Shown here: in pieces, positions 26,206 to 33,726 of the stretch
Position numbering within the stretch: the first letter of the stretch is position 1
Layout of the letters: every line of letters starts with the position of its first letter
From: Aquicoccus porphyridii
GTDB lineage: Bacteria; Pseudomonadota; Alphaproteobacteria; Rhodobacterales; Rhodobacteraceae
NCBI RefSeq assembly: GCF_008369105.1
Contig: NZ_VINQ01000018.1
Coordinates: forward strand, 1 to 64,000
Reading direction: 5' to 3'
Length of the DNA: 64,000 nucleotides
Translations under genes and position numbers: made by a program
The notes under the pieces: generated by a model
Told to the model about the DNA's origin: nothing
What the model saw: the letters and a program-made list of their open reading frames with translations, nothing else
Database searches by the model: none

Positions 26206-26912
26206 GAATTTGATCCTTCCAATCGGGCTACGACAGCCATGACGCGGGCCACGTGGTTCTGGGTTTCTCGGTAAGGGGGAATGCCACCGTGTTGGCGCAC
26301 GGCGTCGGGACCGGCGTTGTAGGCCGCCAGCGCCAGATGCGGATCGCCGAAGCGCTCCAGCATCATCGCGAGGTAGCGGGCAGAGCCGTCGAGGTTCTGT
26401 TGAGGGTCACGCGGGTCAACGCCGAGGTCGCGCGCGGTGTCGGGCATCAGCTGACCAAGGCCAATGGCGCCCGCATGTGAGATCGCATCCTGCCGGTAGG
26501 CGCTCTCAACCTCGATATTGGCGCGGTAGAGAGCCAGCCAATCCCTCACGGAGAGCTCTGCGCGCCGCAGGCCCGGATGGCCGGCATAGCGCAGGGCCGT
26601 TGCCTCGATGCCTAAGAGAACGTCTGCGCGGGGCAGGGGTGCTGGCTGGGCGAGTGCCGCAAACCTCAGCGCGTCAGGTTCGGAAGCTGCTTCAGTCTCG
26701 CCAAGAATGGCCAAACCATCGGACGCCGATCCCTGACCAATGCCGTCATTGTAGTTTCGAGCAAAGCTGCTTTGGGAGCGTGACGGGATCAGGGAGCCGT
26801 CGCTCTCCATGACCAGGACCATTTGAGCTGAGGCAGGTGCTGCGACCAGCCAGAGACAGACGAGGTTAGCTGCCAGCGCCCTTGTCTGATGGGGCTTTGT
26901 CTGGCGGCGCAA
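26202..26912 (-). CDS. virB1: VirB1-like lytic transglycosylase
   Basis: 236 residues from a TTG at 26912, chosen because it gives a proper signal peptide (LAANLVCLWLVAAPASAQ); longer in-frame starts lie inside the upstream gene. The SLT domain occupies the C-terminal half: catalytic Glu in NIEVESAYR, then GAIGLGQLMPDTA and LALAAYNAGPDAV. It opens peptidoglycan for channel assembly. This is the second transglycosylase in the operon. Confidence 0.82.
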   Translation of the reverse strand: MRRQTKPHQTRALAANLVCLWLVAAPASAQMVLVMESDGSLIPSRSQSSFARNYNDGIGQGSASDGLAILGETEAASEPDALRFAALAQPAPLPRADVLLGIEATALRYAGHPGLRRAELSVRDWLALYRANIEVESAYRQDAISHAGAIGLGQLMPDTARDLGVDPRDPQQNLDGSARYLAMMLERFGDPHLALAAYNAGPDAVRQHGGIPPYRETQNHVARVMAVVARLEGSNS

Positions 26913-27246
26913 GTTTGTGCGTACGGCTTGTCCCCGCCTCAAGCGGCAGGTCGACATGCGCAAAACCAAGGCCAATGAAGAAAGACACCACGCCGGAGAT
27001 CGTCTTGAACTCGCGGATCTTGATATCGTTGTAGGTCGTCCGCGTGCGGGCGGTGACCAGGAGCTTTTCCACCCCGTCATCAGAGACAACGCGCATGATC
27101 CAGACCCCGTAATAGCTGGGGCCTTTCTTATGTGCCGACTCCTGGCACAGGATTTCTGCGCTATAGCCGCTTTCCACGAGCTCGCGGAACCTGGCTTCCG
27201 TAACCACATTTGGTGCTTCGATGTCCCAGTTCATGGCCCGGCTCAC
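26866..27246 (-). CDS. First gene of virB operon, function unknown
   Basis: 126 residues. It starts at a GTG (27246) with GGAG 6 bases upstream, a better ribosome site than that of the internal ATG at 27234. No signal peptide; one moderately hydrophobic stretch (TISGVVSFFIGLGFAHVDL) near residue 90. I recognise no domain. It heads the virB operon and overlaps virB1 by 47 bases, so it may regulate or assist transfer. Confidence 0.6.
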   Translation of the reverse strand: MSRAMNWDIEAPNVVTEARFRELVESGYSAEILCQESAHKKGPSYYGVWIMRVVSDDGVEKLLVTARTRTTYNDIKIREFKTISGVVSFFIGLGFAHVDLPLEAGTSRTHKLAPPDKAPSDKGAGS

Positions 27247-27298
27247 GCTTTCTCCAATGGCGCGACCCCAGGCATTCCCACTTGAAGCCCAGAGTTAC

Positions 27299-27312
27299 GA
27301 TAGTATACTATC
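27299..27312. promoter_or_regulatory. Perfect 14-base palindrome between divergent transfer genes
   Basis: GATAGTATACTATC is perfectly self-complementary and sits between the leftward virB operon (starts 27246) and the rightward gene at 27403. Position and symmetry fit an operator for a dimeric repressor. The XRE-family regulator encoded at 27821 is the nearest candidate binder; this is inference. Confidence 0.5.
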
Positions 27313-27402
27313 AACCGCAAGATGTAATATCGTGCTTTAGCTGTAGTTTGGTCACGCAAACACTAGTCACGGCCAGTGTCTGCGATCAAGGAGATAACAG
27401 GT

Positions 27403-27696
27403 TTGAGAAACCCACGGTTGACGTGCCTGCTCCCATTGCAAGCTATGGTCCTTCTGATCTGCGTTCCCGGGCCGGTCTTGGCGGAATCCTGCCTCGCCCC
27501 GGCCCGTCCTTTCCTGCCAAGCGATTCGCAGGCAGCGCGGGACTATGCGGACATCATCCGTGGCGATTTCGAAGACTACATCCAGGATATCCAGAGCTAC
27601 TTCCGTTGCCTCGACAGCGAACGCGCCCGCGCCTTCGAGGAAGCGCGCGAAGTCAGCGAGGACTATGGCCGGTTCCTGCAATTGGTAGGGGATTGA
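27403..27696 (+). CDS. Small secreted protein, function unknown
   Basis: 97 residues. The TTG at 27403 is chosen because AAGGAG lies 9 bases upstream; an in-frame GTG at 27376 has no such site. A signal peptide (LLPLQAMVLLICVPGPVLA) precedes a helical, acidic mature part with two cysteines (ESCLAP, FRCLDS) that could pair. It is divergent from the virB operon across the palindrome, so probably transfer-related. Confidence 0.6.
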   Translation: MRNPRLTCLLPLQAMVLLICVPGPVLAESCLAPARPFLPSDSQAARDYADIIRGDFEDYIQDIQSYFRCLDSERARAFEEAREVSEDYGRFLQLVGD

Positions 27697-27760
27697 TGGG
27701 CAACCTCGGGAGCATCAGACTTGCAGCCCATGGAAACCAGACGCCGATAACACCCTCATA

Positions 27761-27777
27761 TATCTACTTTTTAGATA
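27761..27777. promoter_or_regulatory. Inverted repeat upstream of XRE regulator gene
   Basis: Arms TATCTA and TAGATA separated by five bases lie 44 bases before the GTG of the XRE gene. An AT-rich dyad here could be an autoregulatory operator. It shares the TAGATA/TAGTATA character of the palindrome at 27299, but the match is loose. Confidence 0.35.
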
Positions 27778-27820
27778 ACAGATTTCATCCGCTAGCGACG
27801 TCACAAAAGGTATGTGACGC

Positions 27821-28078
27821 GTGGCAAAGACAATCAGAAGCACGGGACAGGTGGCACTCTGCCAAGCATTGGTCGACGCCCGCATCAAGGCGGGCCTCGG
27901 TCAGGAGGACTTGGCGATCAAGCTCAAGTGCCATCAATCCCTCGTGGCGCGCATTGAAAGCGGCCAGCGCCGGGTCGACGTCGTCGAGCTGGTCGTCCTT
28001 GCGCGCGCCATCGGCTTTGACCCCTTCGAGGTTTTGGCGATCGTCGAAGCCGCCACGGAGCCCGACCACCGGATTTGA
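27821..28078 (+). CDS. XRE-family HTH transcriptional regulator
   Basis: 85 residues, essentially one Cro/C1-type HTH domain: LCQALVDARIKAGLGQEDLAIKLKCHQSLVARIESGQRRVDVVELVVLARAIG. It starts at GTG. Single-domain XRE repressors commonly control transfer or partition genes on mobile elements. Palindromes at 27299 and 27761 are plausible targets. Confidence 0.78.
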   Translation: MAKTIRSTGQVALCQALVDARIKAGLGQEDLAIKLKCHQSLVARIESGQRRVDVVELVVLARAIGFDPFEVLAIVEAATEPDHRI

Positions 28079-28247
28079 GCAATTTCATTAATCAAGAACA
28101 CGGGAGCTAACTTTTCCCGGTGTGAGTATCGGTGACGCGAGGAAGAACAGCTAACCAATTTAACCAAAACAGGCATGCCGCTGCAGCAAACGCTTCGGAA
28201 GTCGAAGTTGCGGTCGGAAAAGCCCAATTGCAGGAAATTAGTTAACA

Positions 28248-28460
28248 GTGAATGAAGATAAGGTCGAAGGTGTCGCCATCGCCAATTTGATTGCAGCCGA
28301 TGAAGAAACCATTGTTGGCTGGGTTTATCGATGGAACACAGGTGCTCTGGCAATCCGGTGGGACATGCATGGCCCACAGCGCGTCTCAAAGATTTACCCG
28401 GATCTCTGCGATGCCGATAAAGCTGAAATCGACTTCGCGTCTCTCACGCAGCTGCCCTGA
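28248..28460 (+). CDS. Small hypothetical protein
   Basis: 70 residues from a GTG; no signal peptide, membrane segment or recognised domain. The sequence (IANLIAADEETIVGWVYRWNTGALAIRW) looks like a short, folded strand-rich protein and codon use matches neighbours. Only a weak AGGAA lies upstream, so coding status is uncertain. Confidence 0.45.
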   Translation: MNEDKVEGVAIANLIAADEETIVGWVYRWNTGALAIRWDMHGPQRVSKIYPDLCDADKAEIDFASLTQLP

Positions 28461-28575
28461 CGCGACGACTGACATGGTGGAATATGGCCTTTATGGCCCT
28501 CGATTGTGTGCGTGTGCCTGCGTTGCAGGTTTGATTTCGTACAAGGCCCTGCGCGACTTCGCTGCGGCTCAATAG

Positions 28576-29331
28576 TCAGTAATTGACCTGCTCAAAACCG
28601 TAATTCCCGCTATAGTCACGCCACTCAACGAAGACGGATCTGTGATAAATGCTCGGGCAGTGCTCGCCCCATCGCTCGAGACCGGCATGCGCATCAGGAA
28701 GCGCTGCGGGTGACGACACCCTCCAAGAAAAATCGCCCTGGATCCCGTAGGTGCCGAGGACAACGGCGGCGCTGCGGTTGCAGTCGCCATCTCGCCCGGA
28801 TTCGTGCTGGCGGGCATAACGAACGTCAAAGACGCGGATGGAACGCACGAAGTTGAATTCCGGCCCGCTGATATCGATGTCGGCGCGGTCTTCTACGAGC
28901 TGGAGGGCGTAATCAGCCCTTACGAGGTTGTCCCAAGCCGCGTTGGAGCCATTGCGCCCAAGCATCCCGCCTGCCCTGGCTGCCTGATCGAAGAGCGGGG
29001 TTGAAGAGTTTGGAGGGGTTCCTGAATCACCATATAGGGCATCGAAGATCCGGTCCGCGGGCCGCGATCTAGCAGGTCCATCGTAAGACGCACCCATCGG
29101 GCAGCGCCAAATCTGAAGCGGCGGCTCCACCGGCCATGGAGTTATGCGCCGGATGAACTCGGCCCGTGCGCGGGCGCAGGGCGTCGAGGCCGGCCATCCA
29201 CCGGACAAACACAGCAGGATGGCACAATCGATCTGATAGGTTTGGGCGCGTGCTTGTGTCGGAACTGTTGGGCCGGTCAAGGCGAGAGCTAAAAAGGCCG
29301 CCAGAGGGAGGTTTTTGAATTCGAAACGCAT
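28576..29331 (-). CDS. Secreted hypothetical protein in transfer region
   Basis: 251 residues from the ATG at 29331 (an in-frame start at 29349 adds six residues). A signal peptide (LAAFLALALTGPTVPTQARA) is followed by a mature protein with five or more cysteines (DCAILLCLSGGWPASTPC, WRCP, DCNR, HCPS) likely paired in the periplasm. No named domain recognised. It is probably the last gene of the transfer block before the metal island. Confidence 0.6.
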   Translation of the reverse strand: MRFEFKNLPLAAFLALALTGPTVPTQARAQTYQIDCAILLCLSGGWPASTPCARARAEFIRRITPWPVEPPLQIWRCPMGASYDGPARSRPADRIFDALYGDSGTPPNSSTPLFDQAARAGGMLGRNGSNAAWDNLVRADYALQLVEDRADIDISGPEFNFVRSIRVFDVRYARQHESGRDGDCNRSAAVVLGTYGIQGDFSWRVSSPAALPDAHAGLERWGEHCPSIYHRSVFVEWRDYSGNYGFEQVNY

Positions 29332-29591
29332 GGCAAGGACCCTTGACAATCTTTACCCAGCATACATACGAAAATATACTATTGCAATATTGGTGATGCG
29401 TATGATGGTTGCGGCGGTCAGCAAGATCGCGAGCTGACAGCGTCGCCCTTCATCATTCGCCATGTTGCGCGCGGCGCCAGTCCCACGGTATGTCAAAGCG
29501 CCCGAGCCATCTGGATCGTCATATGAGTCTCGAATTGCCCTAAAATTTGTTCTGCCTAAATCTGTGTGGCGGATAGGACGCATTCGGGCTC

Positions 29592-29795
29592 TCAGCAGTT
29601 CTGGACCGGCTCAAGAGCAGACGGAACCTTGACGGCTTCGAACCTCGTGAGTTCGAGGACCAGGCCAGGCTTGCTTGTCTCCTGCAGGCGCTCTTGAAGC
29701 AGTCCGTGCATCCGTTTCAGGTCGCTTTCGCTGAGCTTGCACTCGCAGGCGACGCCGATCACGTCGTCATGACCTGTCATGATCCCGGTGAACAT
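29592..29795 (-). CDS. Short SpoIIAA/STAS-like protein, probably truncated
   Basis: 67 residues, starting at an ATG inside the end of the CDF gene with GAGGAG five bases upstream, so translation is likely coupled. MTGHDDVIGVAC, SESDLKRMHGLLQERL and KPGLVLELTRFEAVKVPSALE resemble the first half of SpoIIAA-like (STAS-type) proteins of about 120 residues. The frame stops where the second half would begin. It is probably broken or eroded at the island edge. Family assignment is from memory of the pattern only. Confidence 0.45.
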   Translation of the reverse strand: MFTGIMTGHDDVIGVACECKLSESDLKRMHGLLQERLQETSKPGLVLELTRFEAVKVPSALEPVQNC

Positions 29796-30729
29796 GGTTC
29801 TCCTCTTCTTCCGGCTTGCCGTGACCGTAGAGGTCGGCGTTTTCGTGTGCACGGTCTTCGTGTTCGAACTCCAGGCTGGAATGGGCGATGTTGAAGTCCT
29901 CCTTCAGCCGGTCCTTGATCGCTGCCTTGATCTTTTCGATTTTACCCCAGCCGCCCGCTGTCAGCACCACGTGGCAGTCCAGCGCCGCCTTGTCCTCCTC
30001 CATCTGCCACAGATGCACGTGGTGAACGTCCGCGACACCATCGACGCTCCGCATCGCCTCAACGACGGCTGCATTGTCGATGTCGGGGGGGCTGCCGAGC
30101 ATCAGAGTTCTGATCGGACCGCCAATCTCAGTGAAAGCCAGATAGAGGATGTAAAGGGCGATGCCGATGGTGATTGCTGGATCGACCCATCGCATGTCGT
30201 AGAGGATGATCAGGGACCCTCCAATGATGACTGCCACAGAGGCCAAAGCGTCCGACAGGTTGTGCAGAAAAAGCGCTCGGATGTTCACACTGCCTTTCTG
30301 CATCGAATAGGTAAGTAGCGCAGTCAACGTGTCGACGACCAGTGCCACACCGCCCAGGATCACCACCGTCCAACCAGCGACCTCGGGCGGGTCGATCATC
30401 CGCATGCCACCCTCATAGATCAGGTAGAAACCAATCAGAATCAGGGTCGTGTAGTTGATGAGTGCCGCGACAATTTCAATCCGTCCATAACCGAAGGTCA
30501 TGCGTTCATCGGCGGGTCGTCTGGCGATTTTGCGCGCAACGAACGCGATCACCAGTGACGCCATGTCCGAAAAATTGTGTAGGGCATCTGCGATCAGCGC
30601 CAGGCTGCCGGAAAGGATGCCGCCAACGATCTGCGCGACGGTCAGAAGCCCGTTGGCCCAGATTGCGATGGAGACCCTACGATCACCTGATTCAGGATCA
30701 ATGTGGGTATGGCCATGATCATGCGGCAC
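29767..30729 (-). CDS. Cation diffusion facilitator (CzcD/ZitB-like) metal exporter
   Basis: 320 residues with six membrane segments and the paired metal-site motifs ALIADALHNFSDM and ALFLHNLSDALAS (HxxxD), plus His-rich N- and C-termini (HDHGHTH, HVHRDHD). Such proton antiporters expel Zn, Cd or Co across the inner membrane. The GTG at 30729 is preferred because GAGGAG lies 8 bases upstream. It overlaps the transglutaminase gene by 11 bases and shares its MerR-type promoter. Confidence 0.88.
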   Translation of the reverse strand: MPHDHGHTHIDPESGDRRVSIAIWANGLLTVAQIVGGILSGSLALIADALHNFSDMASLVIAFVARKIARRPADERMTFGYGRIEIVAALINYTTLILIGFYLIYEGGMRMIDPPEVAGWTVVILGGVALVVDTLTALLTYSMQKGSVNIRALFLHNLSDALASVAVIIGGSLIILYDMRWVDPAITIGIALYILYLAFTEIGGPIRTLMLGSPPDIDNAAVVEAMRSVDGVADVHHVHLWQMEEDKAALDCHVVLTAGGWGKIEKIKAAIKDRLKEDFNIAHSSLEFEHEDRAHENADLYGHGKPEEEENHVHRDHDRS

Positions 30730-31489
30730 GGTTGTTCTCCTCATGGCTGTGGTTCGGTCGACTGAGACCAGGGACCTTTGGCAACATTCCACGACGGATG
30801 CGGTGAACCCGGGCATTCATCCAGTGACGGATGACGTGGCGATAGAGAAAATCACGCGCAAATCCGAAGTTCTGTCTATATTTCACGTAAAAGTCGTCGG
30901 GCGTATCAAAGGTTCCAAAATCACGAACGATACCGGTTTTCTGAATATAAGTGCTGCCGCCGCTCCAACTGACTGGTGGCGCACTCAGGCAATCCGTTCC
31001 GGCCCCGTAGCCGCAAAGGCTTTCTGTTTCGCTGAATTCCTTCTGAAGCGACTGCAGGAAGGGGGCGTCCAGAATGAAGCCTTCGAGATTGATCCAGCCC
31101 TCTTCTGTTTCGACTTCGACCCACGAGTGCAGAATTTCGGACGGTGCGAGGGGGTAGACCAGTTCGGGCACCACGCCACGCTGCAGGGCCTTGTGGATGG
31201 TGAAGCCGTGCAGGCGGCAGCGGATGCCTACGCTGCGCAGCAGTGCCATGAGAAGCGTCCCTTTCGTGTTGCACTGCCCGTAGCCGTCGGTCAGCACCGC
31301 AGAGGCGGGAATGTCGTCGACGCGGTTGTAGCCGAACGCAATCTCGTTTCTTACAAAGTCATAAACCGCGCCAATCCGGTCGACACGGGCAAGGTCATGC
31401 CAGCCACGATCTCGTATCAGGTTCGAGATTGAGGGCGAGTCAAAATCCAGCAGTCTTGTCGCGGTTAAATAGGAATCGGTGGATGCCAC
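30719..31489 (-). CDS. Transglutaminase-like cysteine protease-fold protein
   Basis: 256 residues. The transglutaminase-like core shows the catalytic Cys in DGYGQCNTKGTLLMALLR and His in EILHSWVEVE, followed by an acidic candidate in FILDAP. No signal peptide, so cytoplasmic. The GTG at 31489 is chosen because GGAGAG lies six bases upstream and the MerR-type promoter would start RNA near 31512, downstream of the longer frame's GTG at 31513. Cotranscribed with the metal exporter; its substrate is unknown. Confidence 0.72.
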   Translation of the reverse strand: MASTDSYLTATRLLDFDSPSISNLIRDRGWHDLARVDRIGAVYDFVRNEIAFGYNRVDDIPASAVLTDGYGQCNTKGTLLMALLRSVGIRCRLHGFTIHKALQRGVVPELVYPLAPSEILHSWVEVETEEGWINLEGFILDAPFLQSLQKEFSETESLCGYGAGTDCLSAPPVSWSGGSTYIQKTGIVRDFGTFDTPDDFYVKYRQNFGFARDFLYRHVIRHWMNARVHRIRRGMLPKVPGLSRPNHSHEENNRAA

Positions 31490-31518
31490 AGGGTCTCTCC
31501 GCGAATCGTTCACGAGGA

Positions 31519-31549
31519 GTCTTAATCTCTACAGTGACTAGAGAGACAA
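31519..31549 (-). promoter_or_regulatory. MerR-type promoter for transglutaminase-CDF operon
   Basis: On the minus strand -35 TTGTCT is separated by 19 bases (CTCTAGTCACTGTAGAGAT, a dyad) from -10 TAAGAC. The over-long 19-bp spacer with a centred dyad is the hallmark of MerR-family activation. RNA would start about 23 bases before the GTG. Confidence 0.72.
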
Positions 31550-31582
31550 GCCTTTTCTCAAATGTCACTTTCGATCATGATT

Positions 31583-32317
31583 TTATCCGATCGTGCCAAG
31601 GGCCGGGAAGGTTTCGAGCAGCCAGAAGGCAAGGCGGCTGATTTGACCTGTCATCACGCCGATACCCATCAGCACCATCAGTCCGCCCGATATACGATAG
31701 AGCCATCGACCAGCCGCACCGATCCGCTTTAGCCTGCCTGCAATCTCGTTGGTGAAGAGCGCTATGATCAGAAACGGCAGTCCAAGTCCTGCCGAGTAGA
31801 TTGCCAGCAAGGCCATCCCGTCCGCTCCAGATGTCGCGCTTACTGCCAGGATCGACCCAAGCACAGGGCCTATCCAGGGCGTCCAGCCAAAGGCAAAGGC
31901 AAGACCCAAAAGGTAGGCTCCAACGGCGCTGCCGCCGTCAACTTTTACGTCGGGCCTCGTGTCACGCATCATGGCGGGGATCTTGATCGCGCCCATCATG
32001 ACAAGTCCGAACAAGACGATCAAAAAGCCACCCGCAAGCCCGAGTTCGTATTTCCAGCGCAAGAGCATCCCGCCCAAAAGACTTGCCCCGACCCCGAGCG
32101 CCACGAAGACTGTCGAAAACCCGAACACGAACCACAAACTCAGGATCACGCTGCGCGCCCGTTCGGCAATGCTGCGCGCCGCCCCGGATTTCACGGCGGG
32201 CTGTCCCGCGATGTAAGACACGTAGCCAGGAGCAAGAGGCAGGACACAAGGCGACAGAAAGGATATGGTGCCACCCAGAAAAGCCGCGACGATTCCAACA
32301 CCTGAAATTTCGAACAT
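31583..32317 (-). CDS. CcdA-family thiol electron transporter with one redox Cys replaced
   Basis: 244 residues, about six membrane segments, the CcdA/DsbD-beta fold that carries reducing power from thioredoxin to periplasmic thiol proteins. The first conserved cysteine is present (FLSPCVLPLAPGYVSYI). The second, normally in GWTPCIGP, reads GWTPWIGP (TGG in place of TGC/TGT). Without it the usual Cys-Cys cycle should fail, so the protein may be altered in function or there is a base error. AGGA lies 7 bases before the ATG. It has its own MerR-type promoter. Confidence 0.8.
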   Translation of the reverse strand: MFEISGVGIVAAFLGGTISFLSPCVLPLAPGYVSYIAGQPAVKSGAARSIAERARSVILSLWFVFGFSTVFVALGVGASLLGGMLLRWKYELGLAGGFLIVLFGLVMMGAIKIPAMMRDTRPDVKVDGGSAVGAYLLGLAFAFGWTPWIGPVLGSILAVSATSGADGMALLAIYSAGLGLPFLIIALFTNEIAGRLKRIGAAGRWLYRISGGLMVLMGIGVMTGQISRLAFWLLETFPALGTIG

Positions 32318-32355
32318 TCAATTCCTGCCTTGCTTTAGCCTGTGAAACGCGCACC

Positions 32356-32386
32356 GTTGTAAAAGCTAAAGCTACTGTAGGAGCAA
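32356..32386 (-). promoter_or_regulatory. MerR-type promoter for ccdA
   Basis: Minus strand: -35 TTGCTC, 19-base spacer CTACAGTAGCTTTAGCTTT, -10 TACAAC, about 40 bases before the ccdA ATG. The CTACAGTAGCT core is identical to the core of the promoters at 33265 and 40622. Confidence 0.72.
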
Positions 32387-32396
32387 TGCCGTTTTA

Positions 32397-32723
32397 TTAC
32401 GCTCCGCGGGGTGCCGCGAGGATGATGGCAGCACCCAACAAGCATACAGTGGTGCCGAGCAGATCCCACCTGTCCGGCCGGTGCCCTTCGGCGAGCCACA
32501 TCCAGAGAATGGACGCGGCAATATAGATCCCACCATAGGCGGCAAAGGCGCGTCCCGCAGCCACAGTGTCGACCTGAGCCAGAAGCCAGCCGAACGCCAC
32601 CAGCGCCGCCACACCGGGGACAAGCCAAAGTGGGGACGCGCCAAGACGCCACCATGCCCAGATGGCAAAGCATCCGGCGATCTCAGCCAAGGCCGCGAGC
32701 GGATAGACGAGCACTGCGGTCAT
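32397..32723 (-). CDS. YnfA/UPF0060 small membrane protein
   Basis: 108 residues, four membrane segments, with the family pattern [34 protein letters not shown] and RPDRWDLLG. YnfA proteins resemble small multidrug transporters and are frequently found in metal and mercury resistance loci; the transported substrate is unclear. It starts one base after merR ends, so the two form an operon. Confidence 0.85.
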   Translation of the reverse strand: MTAVLVYPLAALAEIAGCFAIWAWWRLGASPLWLVPGVAALVAFGWLLAQVDTVAAGRAFAAYGGIYIAASILWMWLAEGHRPDRWDLLGTTVCLLGAAIILAAPRGA

Positions 32724-32724
32724 C

Positions 32725-33153
32725 TCAGGCGCCGATCTCGTCGTGGTCCGTCAGGCACTCGGAATGGTCGCGCAACACCTCCAGCACACGGCAATCGGCC
32801 GTGTGCCCGCCGCTGCATTCGTGCACCATCCTCTGCAATTCTGTCCGAAGGGCTTCAAGTCGGGCCATACGTTGCTCAACCTGCTTGAGTTGTCGGCGAG
32901 CGATGGCATCGGCCTCCGCGCACGACTTGTCTGGATGATCGCTCAGATCAAGAAGCTCACGGATTGCGTCCAGCGAGAACCCGAGTTGCCGCGCATGCCG
33001 GACGAAAGACAAGCGGTCAAGCTCACTATCTCCATAGCGCCGCTGACCGCCAGCCGATCGCCCGGGCTCGGGCAGGAGTCCGATCTGCTCGTAATAGCGG
33101 ATCGTCTGCACCTTCGTCCCGGTCCTTTTTGCCAAAGTGCCGATTGTGAGCAT
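32725..33153 (-). CDS. MerR-family metal-responsive activator (Zn/Cd/Pb type)
   Basis: 142 residues. The N-terminus has the winged HTH ([29 protein letters not shown]) and dimerisation helix. Cysteines in [10 protein letters not shown] and in the C-terminal loop [21 protein letters not shown] match the ligand pattern of ZntR/CadR/PbrR regulators of divalent soft metals, rather than the shorter CueR loop. AGAGGTG precedes the ATG. It is the only MerR gene in the window and seven matching promoters lie around it. Confidence 0.88.
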   Translation of the reverse strand: MLTIGTLAKRTGTKVQTIRYYEQIGLLPEPGRSAGGQRRYGDSELDRLSFVRHARQLGFSLDAIRELLDLSDHPDKSCAEADAIARRQLKQVEQRMARLEALRTELQRMVHECSGGHTADCRVLEVLRDHSECLTDHDEIGA

Positions 33154-33171
33154 ATCACCTCTCCAAACTAT

Positions 33172-33186
33172 CTACAGCCCGTGTAG
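33172..33186. promoter_or_regulatory. Dyad upstream of merR, possible autoregulatory site
   Basis: CTACA/TGTAG arms around five bases lie 19 bases upstream of the merR start, sharing the CTACA half-site of the regulon promoters. A TTAAAG at 33187-33192 could be its -35. The -10 is unclear, so this is weaker than the other sites. Confidence 0.4.
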
Positions 33187-33264
33187 CTTTAAGCGTTTTT
33201 TTGCACAAGTTCCGCTCGGCATCTCACAGGTCAGTGAACATCGCTCTTTCATCCAGAATAGGTC

Positions 33265-33295
33265 TTGAACCTACAGTAGCTAGAGGGTGTAAACG
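33265..33295 (+). promoter_or_regulatory. MerR-type promoter, duplicated, upstream of sco remnant and scsB
   Basis: -35 TTGAAC, 19-base spacer CTACAGTAGCTAGAGGGTG, -10 TAAACG. These 31 bases are identical to the promoter at 40622-40652. It now precedes a truncated sco reading frame and then the scsB/dsbD-like gene on the same strand. Confidence 0.72.
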
Positions 33296-33331
33296 CGCCT
33301 AAAATATAGAATCAAATTCGGGCGGAGCGGC

Positions 33332-33463
33332 GTGCGGCTATCAGGTCTTCAGAAAGTACTACGGGTTTTGGCGGGTGTGGCGGCGCTCGTTTTCATCTGG
33401 TCGTTGTTGTGGTGCGACTATTTTGTCGCCCAGCATCGGGTCTCGACGGGCGCACTATCGTAA
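33332..33463 (+). pseudogene. Truncated sco leader (partial duplicate of the gene at 40689)
   Basis: The 43-codon frame reads RLSGLQKV, RVLAGVAALVFIW and then diverges near 33415 to a stop at 33463. The gene at 40689 begins KLSGLQKV, WVLAGVAALVFIW. The whole block from the promoter through the membrane anchor (33265 to about 33415 versus 40622 to about 40772) is close to identical at the DNA level. The copper-binding CxxxC domain is missing, so it cannot act as SCO. Confidence 0.78.
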
Positions 33464-33726
33464 GTATCGTGAACAGACAAAAAAGGACTAACCTTGAAAC
33501 GGCGCTAGCCTGAGAGCGCGACACCATGGAGAGCGGGTCCAGCTTGCGTTCGACGCGGAAAAACGACTGTTTTGTAGGAAGCCCAGACGAGCATCGCTGT
33601 CGCCTAGTTGGTCGGAGTCTTGGCTCTGCCCACTGTTTGAGGGGTCGACGCCGTCACAAAGGCGTTCGGGACTAGCACGTTGCTGTAACTTCCCGAGACT
33701 GAGCGCGAAGAAAAAGAGGTCAGAAT

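Noticed and set aside
29353-29583. 76-residue minus-strand open frame between the transfer region and the metal island
   Set aside because: No recognisable family, poor start context and low-complexity N-terminus; kept out of the gene list.
33464-33726. Possible transposase remnant between the sco remnant and scsB
   Set aside because: Short frames on both strands gave no motif that I could tie to a transposase family.
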